From Anaerolineae bacterium (GTDB taxonomy: Bacteria > Chloroflexota > Anaerolineae > JACIWR01), in assembly GCA_021162125.1 (NCBI GenBank), contig JAGGZG010000363.1, positions 1 through 6,045 on the forward strand: 6,045 bases of DNA. The letters run 5' to 3'. How positions within the stretch are numbered: position 1 is the first letter of the stretch; each line of letters opens with the position of its first letter. Positions 1 to 4,105 of this stretch are shown piece by piece. The position numbers and the translations under genes are program-made. The notes beneath the pieces are model-generated. The model was given only the letters and a program-made list of their open reading frames with translations. It was not told where the DNA came from and made no database searches.

Positions 1-170
1 GTGAGACTGAGGTGGAAAGCCAGAGAGAGCCTCAGAGGGCAGAGGCAAACGCTCCAACTGTGGATGGAACAGCAAGGACGATGTCCCATCTGAATTGCCA
101 CTGCCAGGTCCACAGCCGGGGTTGGAACGTATCAAAGCCGTGTCCTGTGAAAAGGGCGTTTGAGCGGCTT
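1..170 (+). pseudogene. C-terminal relic of group II intron reverse transcriptase/maturase (HNH endonuclease end)
   Basis: Two reading frames together give the end of a group II intron-encoded protein. Frame 1 (1-93) reads RGQRQTLQLWMEQQGRCPI and then a stop. This matches the start of the HNH endonuclease domain, which normally has LW..Q.G.CP.C. Frame 3 (from about 90) reads LNCHCQVHSRGWNVSKPCP, matching the usual end of that domain (HPNCH.QVHS...V.KP). The middle of the domain, including the second Cys of the first pair and the central His motif, is missing. I estimate a deletion of about 100 nt near position 90, which also shifts the frame. No stop separates the second frame from domain V; it runs to 299. 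The intact protein would reverse-transcribe, splice and insert the intron; this copy cannot cut DNA through its HNH domain. The RT and maturase domains, if present, lie before the window. Confidence 0.8.
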
Positions 171-245
171 GAGCCGCGTGCGGTGAAAGTCGCAAGCGCG
201 GTTCTGAGGGGGCGAGGTGGTGACAACGCCGTCCCGCTACCCGAC
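171..245 (+). ncRNA. Group II intron domain V and domain VI (3' end of the intron)
   Basis: Positions 171-204 form a perfect 34-nt domain V. The outer stem pairs GAGCCGCG (171-178) with CGCGGTTC (197-204). A 2-nt bulge (AG, 195-196) follows. The inner stem pairs TGCGGT (179-184) with GTCGCA (189-194), closed by a GAAA tetraloop (185-188). The catalytic triad is AGC at 172-174. This is the ribozyme core that binds the catalytic metals. Domain VI follows and ends in CTACCCGAC, like the CTACTTCAC end of the Lactococcus Ll.LtrB intron. That places the 3' splice site at about 245 and a candidate branch-point A at 239, seven bases from the end. The exact boundary is inferred. Strand and order agree with the maturase relic just upstream. 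Since the relic is broken, splicing would depend on another maturase, if it occurs at all. Confidence 0.85.
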
Positions 246-248
246 CAG

Positions 249-357
249 CCGACCGGGCTATCACCCACGCACATCGGCGGTCATACGCGCTTTCAGTGAG
301 TTTTCTAGCAAAGGTGCTCCCCCGCACTCGCCCGGCGGGTGAACCGCGGCCGTTAGA
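249..357 (+). other. Possible attC-like recombination site remnant, left half missing
   Basis: Just after the predicted intron end, GCCGACCGGGC (249-259) can pair with GCCCGGCGGGT (330-340), leaving one unpaired A in the left arm. A sequence fitting the integron simple-site consensus GTTRRRY follows at 352-358 (GTTAGAT). The same CCG-A-CC bulge occurs in the better attC-like site at 2039-2110. The matching left core box (RYYYAAC) is absent and would lie where the intron now ends. The centre of this stretch shows no extended pairing. This is an inference from a short stem plus a degenerate core and could be chance. The rest of the noncoding leader (246-580) holds the palindrome at 447-517 and no gene. 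Confidence 0.25.
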
Positions 358-446
358 TAGCTGTTCGGAATGATCAAGAATAATCATACGGCAGACAGGG
401 GAAAACATATACAGTAGTTTTGCACTTTTTACATTCTCTTTGGGAA

Positions 447-517
447 TCACCGCAAAGGCGCAGAGGACGCCGAGAAAAAGTATAAAAATCTCTGCGCCCT
501 CAGCGTCTCGGCGGTGA
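447..517. repeat. Large imperfect palindrome (29-bp arms, 13-nt A-rich loop)
   Basis: The left arm (447-475) starts TCACCGCAAAGGCGCAGAGG. The right arm (489-517) is its inverted copy, with 23 of 29 positions matching. The loop (476-488) is almost all A and T. A separate 8-bp inverted pair, TACAGTAG (410-417) and CTACTGTA (524-531), encloses the palindrome, which may mark the outer limits of a small element of about 122 bp. From memory, CACCGC.(A/G)AG.CGC.GAG-type palindromes recur between genes in many environmental bacterial genomes; I cannot verify this here. It lies 63 bp before the lipoprotein start, in its leader. It has no T-tract and is not a good terminator. No target duplication is visible. 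Confidence 0.7.
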
Positions 518-565
518 AATGGTCTACTGTACAAACTGCTTTGTAAAATCTGCTAAAATACTGTT

Positions 566-577
566 GAGGAGGGAGGG
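566..577 (+). promoter_or_regulatory. Strong ribosome binding site for the lipoprotein gene
   Basis: GAGGAGGGAGGG ends three bases before the ATG at 581, and its GGAGG core sits at good distance. It fixes the start of the lipoprotein gene. A convincing -35/-10 promoter pair is not visible. A short hairpin, TACAAA (530-535) with TTTGTA (540-545), lies just upstream. Confidence 0.7.
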
Positions 578-580
578 AAA

Positions 581-1972
581 ATGAAATCCTATTGCAGAAG
601 CATCATCTGTTTTGTCGTGCTGGTGCTGCTCTTGTTGGCCTGTGGCCCTGGTGGCGCTGGTGCCCCTGGCACAACTCGGCCACCTGAGGTCACTCCAACC
701 CAACCATCTTCCACTGCTATCTCGACCCCGGGACAGGAGGGCGAGTCCTGTCTTGCTGATCTCTACGTCTACCCCGGTTCCCAGGAGGAGCCGCAGATGC
801 AGGCCGAGTTGAAAGACCTGGTCCGTCAGATGGAGGCGATGTCGCAGGCATCAGGAGGCGAGGTCGCTGTCTACGTCACCGCCGATGCGCCGTCCAAGGT
901 CGTTCGGTTCTACCAAGAGAACCCGCCCCGAGGGGGATGGAACAGGACATTGGACCTCACCTCGGAGGAGGGCGGGATCATCGTGTGGGAAAAAGGCGAT
1001 CTCGGTGCGGAGGCGTTTGTCGCCGTCCACGAACAGAAAACGGTGATCCTGCTGGGGTGTGGCTCCAAATTGGGGACAAGCACCGGCCCGAAGCTCCCCA
1101 CCTACACAGAGGATGATGGGCTGGCTGATAATAGCGTGATCGCCATCGCGGTCGCAGCGGATGGGTCAGCCTGGTTTGGAACTTCACATGGACTGTCCCA
1201 TTTTGACAGTAGCGGCTGGAAAACCTATACTAAAGATGACGGGTTGCCCAGTAACTGTATCACTGCGGTGGCGATGGGAGCGGACGGCAGCCTCTGGATC
1301 GGCACCGATTTCTGGGGCGTGGCTCGCTTTGACGAGTCTTCGTGGAAGACGTACACTGAGCGGGATGGGCTGCGCAATAACAAAGTCTCCTCCATCGCCA
1401 TAGCCCCCGATGGGACGGTGTGGGTTGGCTCTTGCGATGTGCGCGGAGGCGTCTCCCACTTTGACGGTCAGGGCTGGACAACTTACGACAAAAGTGATGG
1501 CCTGGGTGACAACTGCGTGCAGGCAATTGCCGTCGCATCCGATGGCACCGTCTGGGCCGGCACGAAGGGTGGCGTATCGAAGTTTGACGGCAATACTTGG
1601 ACGAATTACACAACAGCTGATGGTCTGGCGGGTAACAATGTCTACGCTGTAGCAGTGGATCAGAACGGCGCGGTGTGGGTGGGCACCGATGCCGGGGTGT
1701 CCCGCTTTGACGGTCAGACATGGACGACGTACACTCCGGACGATGGGTTGGTTAACCCGGAAGTCAACGCCATCGCGGTCGCGCCGGATGGTTCGCTATG
1801 GTTCGGCACGCACGGTGGTGTCTCTCACCTGAAAGATGGGAGTTGGCAGAGTTACACGGAACGCGAGGGCCTTCCGAGCAACACGGTAACATCCATCTGC
1901 GTCGCTCCAGATGGCAGAGTCTGGATCGGCACGGCGTTCGATGGCGTGGCGGTCCTGCAGCCATCGGAGTGA
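581..1972 (+). CDS. Lipoprotein with seven-bladed Reg_prop-type beta-propeller
   Basis: A 463-residue protein predicted to be exported and lipid-anchored. Residues 1-20 form a signal peptide with lipobox L18-L19-A20-C21. A flexible Pro/Thr/Ser-rich linker runs to about residue 56. Residues 57-165 form a small alpha/beta domain (VYPGS, helix, VAVYVTADAP, VVRFYQENPPRGGW, VAVHEQKTVILLG). It resembles domains often found in lipoproteins of this style, where a pair of Cys (57 and 160) could form a disulfide. Seven repeats follow, starting at DGL residues 179, 219, 262, 306, 347, 388 and 429 (the last reads EGL), with a period of 40-44. Their pattern is DGL..N.V.AIAVA.DG..W.GT..GVS.FDG..W.TYT. Seven blades fit one closed propeller, with the early TYTEDDGL strand able to close the ring against the last blade. 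Such repeats (PF07494) occur as sensor domains of two-component hybrids. Here no kinase or helical signalling domain follows, so a binding or scaffold role is likely; the ligand is unknown. The gene stands alone, flanked by attC-like sequences. Confidence 0.9.
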   Translation: MKSYCRSIICFVVLVLLLLACGPGGAGAPGTTRPPEVTPTQPSSTAISTPGQEGESCLADLYVYPGSQEEPQMQAELKDLVRQMEAMSQASGGEVAVYVTADAPSKVVRFYQENPPRGGWNRTLDLTSEEGGIIVWEKGDLGAEAFVAVHEQKTVILLGCGSKLGTSTGPKLPTYTEDDGLADNSVIAIAVAADGSAWFGTSHGLSHFDSSGWKTYTKDDGLPSNCITAVAMGADGSLWIGTDFWGVARFDESSWKTYTERDGLRNNKVSSIAIAPDGTVWVGSCDVRGGVSHFDGQGWTTYDKSDGLGDNCVQAIAVASDGTVWAGTKGGVSKFDGNTWTNYTTADGLAGNNVYAVAVDQNGAVWVGTDAGVSRFDGQTWTTYTPDDGLVNPEVNAIAVAPDGSLWFGTHGGVSHLKDGSWQSYTEREGLPSNTVTSICVAPDGRVWIGTAFDGVAVLQPSE

Positions 1973-2038
1973 TCGTGACCGACTGTCCACAATCAGAGCG
2001 AACGTATCAGCGTCTTATGGGACCCGGCGGGTGAAGCC
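1973..2038. other. Noncoding start of the 1973-2539 gap, with a 13-bp direct repeat
   Basis: This stretch has no gene. CCCGGCGGGTGAA at 2023-2035 is an exact copy of 331-343, on the other side of the lipoprotein gene. Within it, GGCGG (2026-2030) pairs with CCGCC (2037-2041) around a 6-nt loop. No T-run follows, so I do not call it a terminator. The rest of the gap holds the attC-like site, the MITE and the NUDIX relic. Confidence 0.6.
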
Positions 2039-2110
2039 GCCCAACCACCCACTGAAAGCCGACCACGCTTCGCTACACTCTGCGCGGCGGTTCAGCTCCA
2101 GGTCTTGGGC
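2039..2110 (+). other. attC-like imperfect palindrome (possible integron cassette recombination site)
   Basis: The 72-bp stretch starts with GCCCAAC (2039-2045), which fits the attC inverse core RYYYAAC. It ends with CTTGGGC (2104-2110), which pairs with it but has C where GTTRRRY needs the first G. Inner arms CTGAAAGCCG (2052-2061) and CGGTTCAG (2088-2095) pair with a 2-base bulge. One unpaired A then separates them from CC/GG (2063-2064 with 2086-2087), and CGC/GCG closes the stem (2066-2068 with 2082-2084). Bulged bases on one arm, a 6-nt and an 8-nt spacer between boxes, and the total length all suit attC sites. These are folded and cut by integron integrases as single strands. It lies 66 nt after the lipoprotein stop, where a cassette attC is expected. 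The altered core may make it inactive. No integrase gene is in view. Confidence 0.45.
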
Positions 2111-2123
2111 AGCCATTATTCGT

Positions 2124-2131
2124 AGCCGAGG
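2124..2131. repeat. Left 8-bp target-site duplication of the MITE
   Basis: AGCCGAGG directly abuts the left inverted repeat of the element and is repeated exactly at 2284-2291, directly after its right inverted repeat. Confidence 0.8.
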
Positions 2132-2283
2132 GTAACTGCTCAGGCTACTTCTGTTAGCGATTGAAATCGCCTCTAGAGGGCTTGCAGCCGAGCGTCCACC
2201 TGCGTGGACACACCTGTCCACGCAGGTGGACAGCCAGCTTTAGCTCCTCAGGCGCGGTTTCAACCGCTGGCCTGAGTAGTAAC
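2132..2283. mobile_element. 152-bp MITE-like nonautonomous element with nested palindromes
   Basis: The ends are GTAACTGCTCAGGC (2132-2145) and GCCTGAGTAGTAAC (2270-2283), inverted copies matching at 12 of 14 positions. They are flanked exactly by the 8-bp direct repeat AGCCGAGG. Inside, a perfect 16-bp inverted repeat (2194-2209 with 2216-2231) has a 6-nt loop, and each arm is itself a near-palindrome (GTCCAC....GTGGAC). Two further palindromes, GCGATTGAAATCGC (2157-2170) and GCGGTTTCAACCGC (2254-2267), sit at mirrored places. The whole element is thus one long imperfect inverted repeat, with an extra stretch of about 10 nt near 2146-2155. It encodes no protein and must be moved by a transposase elsewhere. 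An 8-bp duplication and a GTAA start are traits of the IS66 family, but the right end reads GTTAC, so that link is tentative. Confidence 0.82.
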
Positions 2284-2291
2284 AGCCGAGG
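2284..2291. repeat. Right 8-bp target-site duplication; also the likely ribosome binding site of the NUDIX relic
   Basis: AGCCGAGG is the exact copy of 2124-2131. Its GAGG (2288-2291) lies 8 bases before the ATG at 2300, a good ribosome binding site position. The element therefore appears to have inserted into the 5' leader of that gene and duplicated its binding site. Confidence 0.75.
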
Positions 2292-2299
2292 TACGCAAG

Positions 2300-2440
2300 A
2301 TGGCACGAGATCCTTTCAATGTGCTGGTGTCTCCCTATCGCTAAGCGGGTGATGACGAATTCGAGTATGCCCTTCTGAAAAGGACTGATCGGATTCTGGC
2401 AAGGCATCTCCGGTGGGGACGAGGATAGCGAAGCATCCCG
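2300..2440 (+). pseudogene. NUDIX hydrolase N-terminal relic, broken by a stop and a frameshift
   Basis: From ATG 2300 the frame reads MARDPFNVLVSPYR, then TAA (2342-2344), then AGDDEFEYALLKRTD up to 2389. The next frame continues from 2391 with GFWQGISGGDEDSEA. Together these match the start of NUDIX hydrolases of the dATP pyrophosphatase-like type, whose usual pattern is PFQVLV.PYRR...FEYALF.R.D.GYWQ.IAGGGEDGE. The first domain strand and the GG.E entry to the NUDIX box are recognisable. The catalytic REx2EExGU helix is gone: after about 2433 the sequence no longer resembles the family and enters a short palindrome. Defects are one nonsense codon, one frameshift near 2390 and loss of most of the gene. 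The intact protein would hydrolyse a nucleoside diphosphate-linked substrate. The family assignment is from remembered sequence patterns. Confidence 0.72.
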
Positions 2441-2468
2441 TTGTGTGAAGACGAGACCCTTCGCTATC
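2424..2468. repeat. 10-bp inverted repeat at the broken end of the NUDIX relic
   Basis: GATAGCGAAG (2424-2433) and CTTCGCTATC (2459-2468) are exact inverted copies with a 25-nt spacer. The left arm overlaps the last recognisable NUDIX codons, so this may be a small repeat at the point where homology ends, or chance. The sequence from 2469 to 2539 shows no gene and no clear promoter. Confidence 0.5.
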
Positions 2469-2539
2469 GCTCGGGGTGACACCGGCGAGCTGATAGCCCA
2501 TCAACACAAAACAGAGAGACCATTGAGTTGTGAGGTTGC

Positions 2540-3061
2540 ATGGAACTCGAACCCCGAAAAAAGGAACGGCTGACGGTCTATCGCCCGGCCGGGCCTAAGA
2601 ACTCGTTGCAATACTGGTACAAAATGGCGAATCCGCTCAAAGTGATTCGCAATTTCCTGTTGATTTACACCGCCCGCTTTCTGCCCTCGATGAAACTGAA
2701 GAACGTGTTTTACCGCTGGTGCGGGGCCAAAATCGGGCGGGACGTTTCCTTCGGGCTGTGCGCGATGATGGACATCTTCTTCCCGGAGGAGATTACCGTC
2801 GGGGAGAATAGCGTCATCGGCTACAACACTGTGTTCCTGGGTCACGAGTTTCTGCGCGATGAGTGGCGGCGCGGGCCGGTGGTCGTCGGCCGGGACGTGG
2901 TCATCGGCGCCAACTGCACCATCTTGCCCGGGGTGGTCATCGGTGACGGGGCTACGGTGAGCGCGATGAGCCTGGTGAACAAGGACGTGCCGCCCGGCGC
3001 GATGGTCGGCGGGGTGCCCATCCGGTTGATCAGAAACGGTGAAGAAGAGGAGCCGGAGTAG
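2540..3061 (+). CDS. Hexapeptide-repeat (left-handed beta-helix) acyltransferase
   Basis: A 173-residue member of the LbH acyltransferase superfamily (maltose/galactoside acetyltransferase and colanic acid/LPS O-acetyltransferase relatives). It would transfer an acyl group, usually acetyl from acetyl-CoA, to a sugar or similar hydroxyl. Residues 30-60 form a basic/hydrophobic helical lead-in (NPLKVIRNFLLIYTARFLPS). The beta-helix follows, with coils such as AKIGRDV, ITVGENSVIGYNTVFLG, VVVGRDVVIGANCTILPG and VVIGDGATVSAMSLV, and ends in the family's typical DVPPGAMVGGVP.R.IR. H102 in FLGHEF is the likely catalytic His. An unusual run of acidic residues (EEEEPE) ends the protein. Start at ATG 2540 with GAGG five bases upstream. 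The acceptor is unknown. Its stop is 1 nt before the next gene, so they are probably cotranscribed. Confidence 0.88.
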   Translation: MELEPRKKERLTVYRPAGPKNSLQYWYKMANPLKVIRNFLLIYTARFLPSMKLKNVFYRWCGAKIGRDVSFGLCAMMDIFFPEEITVGENSVIGYNTVFLGHEFLRDEWRRGPVVVGRDVVIGANCTILPGVVIGDGATVSAMSLVNKDVPPGAMVGGVPIRLIRNGEEEEPE

Positions 3062-3062
3062 C

Positions 3063-3692
3063 GTGAGCGAGATGGAAGCAACAGGTGAGAGACGACGGAC
3101 GGGGACGCTGCGAATATACTGGCGGATGCGAGACTTAGTGCTATGCAGGCCGGTAGCGATTTTCATCATCCTGTGTAATCTGGCCGGCTCGCTGTGGGGG
3201 TTCATCTCCTGGTACGGAAGGACTCTGCTGCAGACTCCGTGGTACATGTGGGTCTTCGTCCCCGATTGCCCGCTGTATGCCTTGCTGTTCGTCATCCCGC
3301 TGACGCTAATCCTGCTGAGGCGCAGCCGCCCCTGGATCAACGCCCTGGTCGCCGTGGGGCTGATCAAGTACGGCATCTGGACGGTGTTCTACTGGGTGGT
3401 GTACTGGTCGCGCACAGCGGATTTCAACTTCATGAGCGTGGCCATGACCCTGACCCACGCAGGGATGATCCTGGAAGGGCTGTTCTTGCTCTCGTTCCTG
3501 CGCATGGACTGGCCGACCGCGCTCACGGTGAGCGGGTGGTTCCTGCTCAACGACTGGGTGGACTACGGATTGGATTATCATCCGAGTATTCCCTGGCAAG
3601 TGCCTCTAACGTGGATGCAATGGCACACCGTGGCCGTGACTACGGTGTTTATAATAGTGTATGCAGTCATGGCCTCTCGGCGGCGAACATGA
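3063..3692 (+). CDS. DUF1405 family membrane protein (YpjA-like)
   Basis: A roughly 209-residue integral membrane protein with about six hydrophobic helices, near residues 30-50, 65-86, 92-114, 122-145, 149-166 and 182-202. It matches DUF1405 (PF07187, Bacillus YpjA family) through TPWYMWVFVPDCPLYALLF, the KYGIWTVFYW segment, a conserved-looking TLTHAGMILEG, and NDWVDYGLDYHPSIP near the end. The family's function is unknown, so none is assigned. I chose GTG 3063 because GGAG (3055-3058) sits four bases before it and it begins just after the upstream stop. Alternatives are GTG 3039, which overlaps the upstream gene by 23 nt and gives 217 residues, and ATG 3072. The last codons overlap the next start in an ATGA, implying coupled translation. 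Confidence 0.85.
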   Translation: MSEMEATGERRRTGTLRIYWRMRDLVLCRPVAIFIILCNLAGSLWGFISWYGRTLLQTPWYMWVFVPDCPLYALLFVIPLTLILLRRSRPWINALVAVGLIKYGIWTVFYWVVYWSRTADFNFMSVAMTLTHAGMILEGLFLLSFLRMDWPTALTVSGWFLLNDWVDYGLDYHPSIPWQVPLTWMQWHTVAVTTVFIIVYAVMASRRRT

Positions 3693-4090
3693 AGCGTTCT
3701 ACCGGTCTCACCTGCTTCGCCCTGTGGGTTTTCGCTCTGGGCGGATACAGCCTGGCCCGCGCCTGGGTACTCCTGCACCAGTGGGTCGTGCTGGTCGAGG
3801 TGGGCGCTTCCATCAGCCCGCTAGTGATCGCTTGGAGCGTGCTGTGGGGAGTGGGGCTGATTGTGGCCGGCGTGGGACTGTGGCTGCGGCGGGAGTGGGG
3901 CCGGCGACTGGCCCTGGTCTGCATCCCGCTGTACTACCTGTGCGGACTGATTAACCAGTTCGTATTCGTGCGCTCTGAGTTCTGGCGCGATCGCGACGTG
4001 GCGATGGTTGTGATAGCCGTCGTGGTCAACACCTTTGCCCTCTGGTTTTTGAGCCGGAGGAACATACGACGGCAGTTCAAAAAGCAATGA
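3689..4090 (+). CDS. Small four-helix membrane protein of unknown function
   Basis: A 133-residue hydrophobic protein I do not recognise. Four likely membrane helices lie near residues 7-28, 42-64, 70-92 and 101-121, with Arg/Lys-rich loops (LRREWGRR) and a very basic tail (SRRNIRRQFKKQ), suggesting that the tail is cytoplasmic. The start at ATG 3689 overlaps the stop of the DUF1405 gene (ATGA), so its translation is probably coupled; no strong ribosome binding site is seen. The same frame is open upstream to 3194, but that part runs inside the DUF1405 gene and reads as a non-membrane His/Asp/Arg-rich shadow. The steady pairing suggests the two membrane proteins may act together; this is inference. 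Confidence 0.75.
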   Translation: MKRSTGLTCFALWVFALGGYSLARAWVLLHQWVVLVEVGASISPLVIAWSVLWGVGLIVAGVGLWLRREWGRRLALVCIPLYYLCGLINQFVFVRSEFWRDRDVAMVVIAVVVNTFALWFLSRRNIRRQFKKQ

Positions 4091-4097
4091 GGGAGGG
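4089..4097 (+). promoter_or_regulatory. Ribosome binding site for the carboxyltransferase gene
   Basis: GAGGGAGGG overlaps the stop codon of the upstream membrane protein and lies 8 bases before ATG 4106. It supports that start. The upstream gene's translation would reach this site, which points to cotranscription. Confidence 0.65.
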
Positions 4098-4105
4098 ACA
4101 CACTG

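Noticed and set aside
12..299. 95-codon open frame at the window start as an independent gene
   Set aside because: It joins part of the HNH relic with the domain V/VI RNA sequence and has no proper start. Its first third is in the wrong frame for the maturase.
447..517. Structured riboswitch upstream of the lipoprotein gene
   Set aside because: A single long hairpin with an A-rich loop and no recognisable ligand-binding motif. An intergenic repeat explains it better.
521..560. Sigma-70-type promoter before the lipoprotein gene
   Set aside because: TAAAAT boxes occur at 544-549 and 554-559, but neither has a convincing -35 box at 16-18 bp.
1094..1972. DNA-level tandem repeat or phase-variation tract in the lipoprotein gene
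   Set aside because: The period of about 120-132 bp reflects protein blades. The DNA has diverged between blades and lengths vary, so it is not a slipping tract.
2023..2041. Rho-independent terminator after the lipoprotein gene
   Set aside because: The GGCGG/CCGCC stem is short and no T-run follows.
2157..2267. CRISPR-like repeats (the GATTGAAAT motif resembles CRISPR repeat ends)
   Set aside because: The two palindromes are inverted relative to each other, not direct repeats with spacers, and fit inside a MITE with terminal inverted repeats.
2501..3376. 291-codon minus-strand open frame
   Set aside because: Antisense to the acyltransferase and DUF1405 genes, with low-complexity His/Asp/Ala-rich composition typical of a GC-rich shadow.
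3194..3688. Long upstream extension of the small membrane protein's frame
   Set aside because: It lies inside the DUF1405 gene and reads as a polar His/Asp/Arg-rich shadow. The membrane protein starts naturally at the ATGA overlap at 3689.
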